A DNA stretch of 64,000 bases from Phycomyces nitens. Its lineage: Eukaryota; Mucoromycota; Mucoromycetes; Mucorales; Phycomycetaceae. The DNA lies in assembly GCA_022702545.1 (NCBI GenBank), contig JAHRBC010000003.1, positions 4,836,001 through 4,900,000 on the forward strand, given 5' to 3'. Of the stretch, positions 37,562-47,763 are shown piece by piece (positions within the stretch are counted from its first letter, which is position 1; each line of letters begins with the position of its first letter). A program made the translations under genes and the position numbers. The notes under the pieces were generated by a model. That model was not told the origin of the DNA. It saw only the letters and a program-made list of their open reading frames with translations, and did no database searches.

Positions 37562-38255
37562 CTAGAAATCGACATCGATGGCTGCACGGTGCTGATCCAT
37601 ACCGCTCATCTGGTCGGCTTCATAGCCACGACCTACACCACCTGCCTGGCTCTGCTTGGCGTCTTCAAATGTACGGTGTCTAATGACGTCCATGTCAAAC
37701 TTGTTCTTGAGCGCATTGATTTCAGAAATCAATTCGGATGTAGCATCCTTGAGTGCTTCACCGGGTGCAGTTCCTGGTACTGTCTGGACCTTTATGAGGA
37801 AGTTGTGCTCGAGAGGGTGAGGTACTTTGTATCCTGCGAACAACACACGAGGATCCTTGAGGAGCTGCCTAATCGTTTTGTGCATATATATATATATATA
37901 TGTATATGTATATGTATATACACAATGTATGTATATAGCAAATGGGTTCACTTTATCATTGAAGAACACAAACAGAAGAGCGGAAAACCTACGCGCGAAG
38001 CATGTTGGCCAATGTGTGATCCTCACGCTCGATTCTAAATGTTGCGGCGTTGGGGATTCGTGTGTCGACCTCCATCTCTACCCTTTAACACATACATTTG
38101 TATAAATACACAGATATTTGCTTGTTTTTTAAAATCCAAAGTGGATGATTGGATCCATTTGTCATGTATATACAAAAAAAAAACATTTCCATTCACACTT
38201 ACTTTTTTCTTCCCTCAGGAATCACAAACAGCTCAAAACGATCGGGTGCATTCAT
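37562..38255 (-). CDS. RPB11: RNA polymerase II subunit RPB11
   Basis: The assembly subunit that pairs with RPB3 in RNA polymerase II. Exons 38255-38203, 38082-37993 and 37868-37562 give 149 aa. The N-terminus [10 protein letters not shown], the [16 protein letters not shown] helix, [16 protein letters not shown], and the C-terminal [16 protein letters not shown] helix are diagnostic. The protein is about 30 residues longer than yeast or human RPB11 (117-120 aa) because of a Gly/Asp/Met-containing C-terminal tail. Intron 2 (124 nt) contains a long TA/TG microsatellite. The start codon faces that of LSM4, 404 bp apart. Confidence 0.96.
37883..37920. repeat. AT/TATG microsatellite in RPB11 intron 2
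   Basis: An uninterrupted AT run followed by TATG-type repeats, entirely intronic. It nearly doubles the intron's length relative to its neighbours. Confidence 0.85.
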
Positions 38256-38659
38256 TATGTTTTTAAAGAGTGTGTATGTAGGTGGATGGAAGTTTTACGA
38301 TGGATACCCAAACAAGTTTAATATTTTATATATATAAATAGATGATATATGTGTATAACCTATATATGTGTATGTATGTATGTGTGTGTAATAGATAGGA
38401 TACGTCATTAGAATGTGACTTTCTCTTTTTTCCAACCCAAAGCTATCGTTTCTCTCGAGTTGAAACAACCATCTAATCTTGACGTGTCCAACAGGAGAAC
38501 AAGTAAGTTTGAAAAAGGTGTTTGGGAAATGTAATCGAGTGGAATTCCTTGGATGAAGGATTAGATCATGTCTAACCGTCAACTTTTGTGTGTAATTAGA
38601 CATCATCCTTTCTCTGTAAAAAAAAAAGTTACTGCCGCAATTATACACACAAAACACAC
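38256..38659. promoter_or_regulatory. Divergent promoter between RPB11 and LSM4
   Basis: 404 bp between start codons, holding TATATA/TGTATG low-complexity sequence around 38330-38390. No single clear TATA box can be assigned. Confidence 0.45.
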
Positions 38660-39067
38660 ATGCTGCCATTATCTCTTTTGCACACGGCTGCTGGTCATCC
38701 AATGTTGGTCGAGTTGAAGAATGGTGAAACGTTCAATGGACATTTGGTCAGCTGCGACAACTTTATGAACCTCACGTTACGTGAAGTGATCCAGACCTCA
38801 CCAGATGGAGATAGATTCTGGAGACTTCCCGAGTGCTATATTCGTGGCAACACAATCAAATACCTAAACGTACCCGAGGAGATTGTGGACATGGTGAAGG
38901 AAGAAGAAGGAAGACAGCGACAGATGAACCAGCGAGGACGTGGACGGGGTGGACGCGAGAATGGCTTCAATGGACGCGGTGGACGCGGTGGACGTGGTGG
39001 CGGAGAGGGTAACCGAGGTCAAAGTCGAGGCGGAGGACGTGGAGGTATGGGTGGACCTAGACCATGA
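38660..39067 (+). CDS. LSM4: U6 snRNA-associated LSm4
   Basis: A subunit of the LSm2-8 ring (U6 snRNA) and the LSm1-7 ring (mRNA decay). Intronless, 135 aa. The start [10 protein letters not shown] and the Sm1 region [19 protein letters not shown] are almost universal for LSm4, and the Sm2 motif is [10 protein letters not shown]. The C-terminus from about residue 90 is an RGG-rich tail, the expected LSm4 feature linked to P-body assembly and arginine methylation. The start at 38660 is fixed by the conserved N-terminus. Confidence 0.97.
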   Translation: MLPLSLLHTAAGHPMLVELKNGETFNGHLVSCDNFMNLTLREVIQTSPDGDRFWRLPECYIRGNTIKYLNVPEEIVDMVKEEEGRQRQMNQRGRGRGGRENGFNGRGGRGGRGGGEGNRGQSRGGGRGGMGGPRP

Positions 39068-39627
39068 GAGAACAAATGTACGTGTGCGTGGACTTGGGCT
39101 GTACAGCAAACTATGCTATGCAACTAAGCCAGGTAGTTGGAAGAAAATACATGTATATATATATATATACATATATATGTACATACATACATGTGTATAT
39201 ATATGTATGTATATATGTATATATTTATATATATTTATATATACATATATATATATATATATGCGCATTTATGTCTTATGCGAGATTCGGCAGTATCGGT
39301 TCTTTACTACTGGCTATTTCTTCTTATCCTTTACTCTTAAAGATCCAAAGCAAAATAGAGATGGTTTAATGGGCAATTAAAGTCGACTGCACATGCAAGA
39401 TGACGAGGATGTTGTGATGCAGATGCAAGGATCTTTCCGAGTATTCTTTGCCAAAAGGCATTTATCCAAGTGTTCTGATACCAACCACACGAGGACATTA
39501 GAGATATACAAACATGACATTCTGGTTATAAATTGACTTTGGGAAGGATTATCTAAAGGCGTCTTTAAGAAACCTGTCTATTTCTCCTCTTCCTTTTTCT
39601 TTAAACTGCCACTCGAAACACTACACG
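39068..39627. other. Intergenic region with a large TA microsatellite
   Basis: Holds the LSM4 3' flank, the repeat at 39151-39262 and, near 39521-39528, a TATAAA-like box that could serve the small ORF at 39628. Confidence 0.5.
39151..39262. repeat. TA/TACA/TATG compound microsatellite
   Basis: About 110 bp of alternating TATA, TACATA and TGTATA units immediately downstream of LSM4. In all frames it gives Tyr/Ile/Val-only peptides, so nearby ORFs are artefacts of the repeat. Confidence 0.9.
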
Positions 39628-39813
39628 ATGCCTAATCTTATGGTTGATCAACAACAGTCTCTACGCTCAGATAAAAATCAGCGCCGTGTTACATTTTCAA
39701 GGGTGGTTATCCTCAACCACTCGAGTGTGTTTGTGATTGTTCAAAACAATGATTTACCACAAAGAGGACTAGTCCGTCGTATCAGCGAACGGTCCAAAGA
39801 ACTCAAGCTATAA
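39628..39813 (+). CDS. Possible small basic protein with an RVxF-type motif
   Basis: A 61-aa frame preceded by a CT-rich tract and a TATAAA-like box about 100 bp upstream, with an AATAAA signal about 150 bp downstream. The protein is basic. It contains RRVTFSRVVIL, which fits the RVxF docking motif for protein phosphatase 1, and ends RRISERSKELKL. Small proteins with such a motif are common in fungi, but the motif is short and may be chance. No homologue recognised. Composition is closer to coding than its flanks. Confidence 0.4.
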   Translation: MPNLMVDQQQSLRSDKNQRRVTFSRVVILNHSSVFVIVQNNDLPQRGLVRRISERSKELKL

Positions 39814-40315
39814 TGCCAGCCAATTTTATTATCTCTTTAAAATTTTGGCAAACTGTCGAAATTGAAGGCTACAACACTTGAGCCCATCACTACCATGTAC
39901 AAAAACTACCCTCTTCTATATATAAATTATATATATAAACCTATTGGTGTGAATAACCACTTGAATAAAAAAACTGTTGATCCAGTTCTGCTTAAATATC
40001 AAATATCAAATATCATATATAAATATATCATATATAAATATATATAAATGTACATACACGGCTGGTATTTGAATCATGCAAACATTTTGTTCAGTGGCCA
40101 TTTTACAATAGTAAAATGAGCAATCTCTTGATCAGAATTCAAAAATAGCCAGGTATGCTTGGAAGCCTTTTTTTTATTTTGTAGGAATTGTTGGAATGTT
40201 TTTTATTATTTGACCAATTTTGTTCAACAAATTAATATATAAAGAGAGTAAGGATAATAAGATTAGTAAGACGTAAATAATAAATGATTAAGAGATATAT
40301 GTATATAGTACAGAA
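39814..40315. other. Intergenic region
   Basis: AT-rich spacer between the small ORF and the OPT transporter's 3' end, with a repeated ATCAAATATC/ATATATAA stretch at about 39995-40045. No gene supported. Confidence 0.5.
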
Positions 40316-42520
40316 TTATGGGCAGTTGTCGAGGAGTTGTTCTGGGCAAGAGCCAGTATAAACATTTCCTTGGACACCAGAAATGGTGAATATAGCTTGG
40401 AGAACAGCAGCAATACCCTGACCGGCAATCAAACCACCAGCGGTACTGTACATGTAGTTATCGAAAGTCTTGGGACCGAAACGAGCCCAGATGCGGGCAG
40501 CAACCCATCCGATGAACATGGAGAGAGGGACTTCCATGGTAGTGTTGATCATGGCAATACCAATGGCACTGATCGAAGGGAAATACTGGTGGTACTTTTT
40601 GGGGAGGAAGGCAGTACGCAAAACTGGGCCAACGATACCGACAGCAGCGCACACACCGGTGACAATGATACAGGCGTGAGACAATGGGTCACCATCACCA
40701 GTCAAGAGCTTGGTGACATTGTACCAGGCACTGACAGCAACAAGGGCAAACTGGCACTTGGCATTCATGTCAGGGTCAATAATGCAGGGGTAAGCATCAG
40801 CGAACAAGATGAAGAGACCGACACCAATGGCAATGGCAAAGAAGGAGGCAATAAACTGGGCCAAGAACTGGGAACGAGGAGAGGCACCGACAAGCTGGCC
40901 AGTCTTGAGATCACCAACCATGTCGACAGCCTGGGAGGCAGCAGAGGCACTGATGTTACCAGCCATCAAGTTGACCTTTTGGAGATGCTTGAGATCATCG
41001 GCAGGCATTCTGGCGAAGACGAGCTGGGACATTTTACCGATACTTCCAACAGGGTTGATATCAGTCTCACCAGTGGCCTGAAGACCAACAAAGGCAAAGA
41101 GGAAAGCGAGAATGATGGCAATAATGGATTGGTAGACGGGCATTGCAAAGTATTCACCCATGATAGCACATGTAAAGATGATGGAAATGAGTGTTCCACT
41201 GAGCCACCACCAGGCAGGTACAAGTTCATGGGCCTGGAAGATCTCATCCTCATCGAGCACAGGCTTGATTCTATCATCTTCATGGACAGACATACGGAAT
41301 ACATGAATCTTGATGAGGTGGTAGCCGTGAACGGCAGTGTCACGGAGACTGATGCAACCACCCTTGACACCACGCCAGAGAGCCTTGTACTGGATAAAGA
41401 GTTCGGCAAACGAAGCAACGACCATGAGGGCAATACCAGGCCACAAGAAGAAGGACTGGGTAGTGTCACCCTTTGGATTGAAACCGTATGGTGCAACAAA
41501 GCTACCGTTATGGACCATGCAAGGACCAATGATGCCGAAAATAACGACGGATGTGATAAAGAAGGTGAGGACAGTGTTACCGGGTGTCATCAAACCAGCA
41601 CCAAAGAAGGGGAAATCCCACTTGAAGCTCCATCTCCAGGCAACATCGGCACTCATAAGAGGAGCATAGCTAGCAGCATGGCCAATCCACCAGAGAATAT
41701 GAACTGCTCAATGTAAGAATATGTTCAATTTTGATATAGATAACTTACTGGTATCGAAGAATGGGACAAAGTATGCAATGACGCTCCAGATAAAGGTTAA
41801 AAAGAAAAAGAAGCCCATAACCTTGGCCTTCTTCATGGCCTCACGTTCACCACCAACAGAGTCGTGAAGGGACATGATTGTGATTGCAGAAGCACGAGGG
41901 GTAGGGAAGGTCAGCTCTTGCTTGATAACGAATTGTTGACGGAGAGGCACGGCAAAGAAGAGACCGTAGAATGCGGCAGAGATTGTGAAGAGGACAAGAG
42001 CAGCGGCATCCTGACGGGGAGTAGTCATCAAACCAAGCTTGTACATGGCAGGGATACCGGATACGAAACCTGCAGAGAGACCACCAGCAGTGGTTGCAGC
42101 AGACTGGGCAGTACAGTTCTCTCTGGGGCCAAAAGAACCGCCACCCCACTTGAGGGGAAGTGTACGGGAGAGTGGTTTAATGATGGCAAAGGAGAAAATG
42201 GCACCAAAAAGGGAGGCACCAAAAGTCCATCCGATCTTCAAACCGAGGTATGTGTTTGAGGCAGCTGTTTATAACAAATGGTTAGAAAATTGTTGAATCT
42301 AAAGGTCAATGAACTTGCCTACAAGACAACCCAAGAGGGAGCCTACAATAGATGCACGCCAGGTAAATTGCCATTCTTCGACGACATCATTCTTAAGAGG
42401 TCTGTTGTTGGGTCCAATGTGGCTATAATCCTTGGTTTCCTTGGTTTCTTCTACGACGACTTCCTTGGTAGTGTGGATCTCGTATTCGGTCTTGTCCTCG
42501 ATGGACTCAGGCTTGGCCAT
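40316..42520 (-). CDS. Oligopeptide transporter (OPT family)
   Basis: A proton-coupled plasma-membrane transporter for small peptides or metal chelates, with many membrane spans. Exons 42520-42319, 42264-41749 and 41706-40316 give 702 aa. A hydrophilic acidic N-terminus (about 45 residues) precedes the first OPT segment (GSLLGCLVAASNTYLGLKIG). Conserved features include FVSGIPAMYKLG, GAGLMTPGNTVLTFF, LVPAWWWLSGTLIS, MVGDLKTGQLVGASPRSQF and the C-terminal NYMYSTAGGLIAGQGIAAVL. The first intron (54 nt) has a GC donor (AG, then GCAAGT); a GT donor three bases upstream would break the frame. The second intron is 42 nt. Codon bias is strong. Substrate cannot be told from sequence. A long antisense ORF opposite it is a codon-bias shadow. 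Confidence 0.95.
42265..42318 (-). other. GC-AG intron in the OPT gene
   Basis: The donor reads GTAG then GCAAGTTC and the acceptor AACAG. Only the GC donor gives the phase-1 join that produces the conserved LVAASNTYLGL segment. Confidence 0.85.
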
Positions 42521-43833
42521 CTTGGAGAAGCTAATGAATTTAGACTAGAGGATAATAAAGAAGTAGAAGATGGTTTTTTCTTTCTTGTTTTATAGGTTTT
42601 TTTTTAAATTTGCAAAAGGTGGCGCAAATTTAGAGGGAAAATCGAGGTGTCAAATGAACCAATGGCGCTTAATCGAATAGACCTCCCTGTGCTTTGAGTG
42701 AGTTTTTCGTGTGCCTTGATTAATATTTCTTGTCCGATCTGATCCAGATCAAGGAATTTTTGTTTCGCACGCCATCGCCTCACAAATGTTTCTCCTCTAT
42801 GAACGGACCTCTTGTCACTTCCAGTTTAGGAAATACAAGCCAATTTTGGACGGCAAAAGATTCTGTACGAGGGAAAACTCAATCTTGATTCTCACATGAG
42901 CTTTAGAATGCCAGTAGAGGGATGTAGATTGCTTCCACAAGTCAAGTGCTCCTGGGTACCAAAAATAGCAATATAATATGGATTAATTCGATTGAAAACC
43001 CATACTTGTTACATTTCTGGTTCATAAAGAGACATTCGGCTCACCTCAACCCAGCGATCAAAATTTGAGTGTCTAACCCTATCTATTTGATATTCTTATT
43101 CTTATTATTCATATTATGATTATGATATTTTACTTATTTATTTATGCCCTGCTTTATATTCCTCAAGAATACCCTTTTTTTTTTGGTTTCCCTTGCTATT
43201 CAGTTTGAATAGAGTAAAAAGAAGATGGTTTTTGTATTATTTTATCATTATATATATATGTATATATATATATTATTTATAATAATATATATATACTTAT
43301 AAGACCATATACAAATCTACCTTAATGTCTATACATCTTACTAAAGATAAACCAATTTTGGACTCTGACTTCCAAGGCTTGGTTGTACTGAAATCAATTT
43401 GGGCCCAGTTCTCTTGTGTACTCTAAAAGGGAAAAAGGTAACAAAAGGAATTCACTGGCCGTTTACGAGCATAAGTGATTAAAATGATGTGATTATAATT
43501 AATGGTAATAAAACAGGCCCATATCGTTAAAGACGTTGTATCTAATCAATAGACAAGCATAGATTATTTTTTTAAGTAGAGCCAGATCATCAGGACTCCA
43601 AGGGTCCTTATGTCTTTAATTCCCTTGTTTTCTTCTAATCAGCGATAGAGGTGTAACAAGATACTATATTTTTTTTATAGATACACAACATTAAATGAAT
43701 ACCTCAAAGGTGTTCCGATTGATACGGAATGAATGCACGCTGGTTGGTTGTGCCAATTGAGTATAAAATATAACATGAAATACCTGGGTCTCGTATGATC
43801 CCATTATTATCAATACTCATTTAAATTGCAAAA

Positions 43834-44124
43834 ATGCTGTCTGACCTTGCCATTAAATATTTGTACAAGATCAAGATGGGTTCTGGTGCCAGACATCACA
43901 GGTTCATGCCTTTCTTTTTTGTTCAACGTCGTTTTAAGTTTCCTTTAATTCAATTCATGGTTCTTGTTCAGTACAATTTTCCCATTTTCACAATCTCACC
44001 TGTCACCATAAATAACACTACTCAAAAAGACTTTCCAACCCACCCAAAATTAGAATGGTTCTTTACTTTCTTTTGGTTCCATTTAGTAGCAAGACTATCA
44101 TTATCAATGTCTTTGTGGAATTAA
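43834..44124 (+). CDS. Weak candidate gene, hydrophobic/aromatic-rich ORF
   Basis: A 96-codon frame starting 65 bp after a TATAAAA box, with many Phe, Trp and Leu and a second overlapping frame (44055-44306) that continues coding-like composition. No domain recognised and no clear splice joining the two frames. Kept only because promoter and ORF are correctly spaced; it may be chance. Confidence 0.2.
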   Translation: MLSDLAIKYLYKIKMGSGARHHRFMPFFFVQRRFKFPLIQFMVLVQYNFPIFTISPVTINNTTQKDFPTHPKLEWFFTFFWFHLVARLSLSMSLWN

Positions 44125-47100
44125 TGGAAATCCAATTCAAAGGCACCGCGTCTTGCCGTGTATTATCCAGAGACAACGGTCTCTATAAACCCAACCGTTC
44201 TTCAGGAGAAACCAAAATTAGCTCGTATATCCCGCATTCCGCAGTAAATGATGAGTGGCATTATCAAACTTTGAAAAGAAACCGGTACAATGGCCCCAGG
44301 GTCTAGTCAATATTCACAAGAAAATATTGAACACCGTCATTTTGGGAGCCATGGATTAGTATAAAAAGCATAGAGTTTATTTGCATAATTGTATGCAGAA
44401 AGGCAGCTATTGAATCTCTTTTAAAGTGGCTTTACTTATTTCCCAATGCCTAGACCAAGGCAAAAAGAAAAAAGAAACAATGTAACCCACCTGTAACTTT
44501 GCTAGTCTCGATAACATTCTCAAAAGACATATACTTTGAGAGCCTAAAAAAAAAGGCAAGAGTTTTTGTGATAAAAGGCTTGGACCATTCATGGCTTTTT
44601 GGGGTCCTTGTTAAACCAATATCTGTATATCGCTCATTTGTCTTGAGAGTCTAGCCCTTGACACCAAGGTAAAGTGAGCACTGTATTGAAATCTCTAGAG
44701 TTTGCCAAGAAAGTAGATGACATGGGCTCTGGACTTGTACATCTTTGTACAAGTATGCTTGATGGAATAAAGACTATATAATTTCTGCTCGTGGTGAAAC
44801 CACCAAGTACCGGTCTCTGGCTATTGTTTATGCTTAAATTGTACACGCCATCTATTATAGAAATATAAGCAGTGGGAATAAACATTATAATAACATTTGT
44901 TAAAAATGATGCTTATATTTTTGGATGAAAAGGCTTCAATTTTGCAGCCCTTTTCTTCCTGGAACCACAAAAGGTATAGTTGCTATATATTAAAACCAAA
45001 AAAAGGGGAGTTGGTATGTATTCTATATTTCATGTGTTTACTATATCTTGGGAGTTGTTTATCAAGATTTCATTTTATCAAGTAACATGATAGTTTTATA
45101 GATACTAGAGGGTTTCTTTGAATTCTAAATCCTGTAAACCCGTTTGTTCACATTATCCCCAAAATTAATCCAAGAGCTGCACAGCATTTAAAAAAAAAGA
45201 GTGTTTTGAATACTGAATAAATATCTTTTATGTGGAAGTGTTATGGATAGCCGCAGTTTCAGCATTAGAATCTTGGTTTCCCTCTGTTTCCCAGTATTGG
45301 TCCAATATACGGGACCCTGGGTAACAAGGCTAACTATACACTTGTGATATCCATTTGCTTCGAGACATTGGTTGGTATATTATCTATAATAAAATTAAAC
45401 CTTTCATGTCTTCACGTCTCATATAATATTCAAAGAACCTTTTTGATTATTAACCTTAGATAATGATCAACGTGTATTACCCCTCTATTTTTTTAGACTC
45501 TTACTTTTGTACTTTTCTTATCTTTGGCGATTGTTCAGGAACAATTTTATCCGAATGAACCAATTGGTAGGATAACATTAATAATTGAGTGTAAGACTAG
45601 TTTTGCCAAAGGAGTTTGGATACCTTTTTTTTTATATTAGTTTGTCCAACTATGTTCCACTTTATTGTATGCAAATATTAAAGCCATGATTATCAATACA
45701 TATATAGTTTCTGTCAAAATACATGCCAGACTGGTTATACTACACCACCCAGTCAGAACAACTCCCAATGTTTTTTTTATTACTTTTCATACAATGGTAG
45801 ATTATTTAATTGAGATGTTACACTTGCTCTTTTAACCATATTCGCTCTAGTATTTTAATATCAAGGCCAACAAGACGGCCTTTAACTTATCTACTACGCC
45901 TTTAATCAGGGTTTGAGGCCTGACAAAGTAAAAACTCAATTATAGCTGGTCATATTCGTTTTGGGATGGTGTTCAGGGTCTATCATATCGGCTGACTGTC
46001 TTGCCAATCGATAACTGTATTATTTAACATCAGTCTGCAAGACAGCAGCTTCAAATGATCAATATAGTGATATATATATACCAAAGTCGCCATTCTCTTG
46101 GCGCCAATTCAGAACCTTTACATGTTCCTGAACAAGTAATATATTTATTTTTAAAAGAGTACTTTATTAGGTTTTGTGATTAAAGATGATGAGCTCGAAA
46201 TTGATCGAGGGCATATAGGAGATATTATATATTGTGTGAGTAATGACAATATCTTCAATAACCAATAATATATATATGTGTGTATATGTGTGTGTATATG
46301 TGTATCCTGACTTTCTTTACAATCTGCCGAATTTCGGTGGACTTGAGAGTTCATTCTTACATTTGTACTTTTTTTTTGTCGGGTATAATTTTTGTACTTG
46401 GCTTTAGATTGCGCTTTGTGTCTGGCTAAGAATATCAACTAGTCGAATTAAGTTTTTTTTGAGATAGATAAAGATTTAGATTTATGCAGTCTTTCCTAAT
46501 TACCACACCAATAACAGTAAAAGTATGGAAAATGTTGTTCATGACAGAATATCCCTTTTAAAGCGTAAGCTAGTAAATTGAAAGAAGAAAGAATTGTACT
46601 GAAAAGGTACAAAAATTGATTCTAGATCCCCTTGGAGGTTCATATTTTTTGTGGTCTTGTCCTTCAAATATATATATAACGGAAGCTTATTTTTATTATT
46701 ATTTCAAGGTACGGTCGAGAGATGCAAAAGATCCTCAGCTCAAGAGTCCAATGGCCGGTATTTCGCTCAATAAAATCAATTGGACTTGAAGGTTGAACTT
46801 AGTTTAATTATATATTATCTTGCAAAATAAAAAGGATAATCGCCTGCTCCAATGCTATTCTTATAAACCCAATGATAGCGAACCTTGGAATATTATTGGT
46901 ATAAAATGCCTTAAAAAGTGTCAAGAGCCCATATTTTTGGACTGAAAAGCAATGATACGAAAACCAAGATCTAGGTATTGGTTTAGGATCGTTTAATATA
47001 CGCCATGTATAAAAGGGAATAATTGTGTGCTCTGTACTTTCAGGGAAATTTAGTCCATAAAAATACAATTCCAATTCTTGTGAATCCTAACACAAACTTC

Positions 47101-47641
47101 AAGGTATTCTATACTGTGTAATAAAACGAGAATTAACAAGCTACTATTTTGTCAAATACAGAACTTCCATGCACAACCACGAACCACTTTAAAGGACTGG
47201 ATATTACAATACCACGGCATCTAGACACCACGGCCAATTTTATATTACAGGCAGTTTGTGCAAGGTGATTCTATTTGATTATTAAATGCTTATATAAAGA
47301 CTTTGACCTCTTTCATTACTTTACAATTTGTACAAAATGTCTAAATAATTAAATGAGCCATGGAATATACTCCTTTATTTCATTAGGGTATTTCACAACG
47401 GTCTAACAAATGCACCCCTAAAAGGCTCCTTTAACCTTTTTTTTTTCTTTTTCTAAATCATTATTAGAACCCTTGCAACAATAGGGTCAACAATTAAAGC
47501 TAATTTGTATCTTTTATTTCCCTTTGAAATTATATTTTTATATTTTTATATTTATTATTTATTTTTATACTACACTATTCCATCATCTATTCATCATTTC
47601 TAATCTTGCATTCTCATTACCATCTGAAATTCACCACCACC

Positions 47642-47674
<33 letters not shown>
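47642..47674. repeat. AAT trinucleotide microsatellite
   Basis: About eleven AAT units about 90 bp upstream of the DHHC gene start, probably in its promoter or leader. Confidence 0.9.
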
Positions 47675-47676
<2 letters not shown>

Positions 47677-47763
47677 ACCCCTGGATTCCTAAAGTCATAT
47701 ATTTATACTTTTCTATTTTTATCTCTTTTTGCCTTGAGCTCTTTAATCTCTTGAATACACATA

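Larger units (their letters stand above)
42521..47763. other. Long AT-rich gene-poor region
   Basis: Over 5 kb without a firm gene. It contains TA-rich tracts (43246-43295), a TATG/TGTA repeat (46270-46304), and an AAT microsatellite at 47642-47674. The ORF at 43834-44124, after a TATAAAA box at about 43763, is the only weak gene candidate. Nothing recognisable as a transposon. Confidence 0.45.

Noticed and set aside
40337..41716. 459-codon plus-strand ORF opposite the OPT gene
   Set aside because: It is the antisense shadow of a strongly codon-biased gene; it has Gly/Asp/Thr-rich low-information sequence and no family resemblance.
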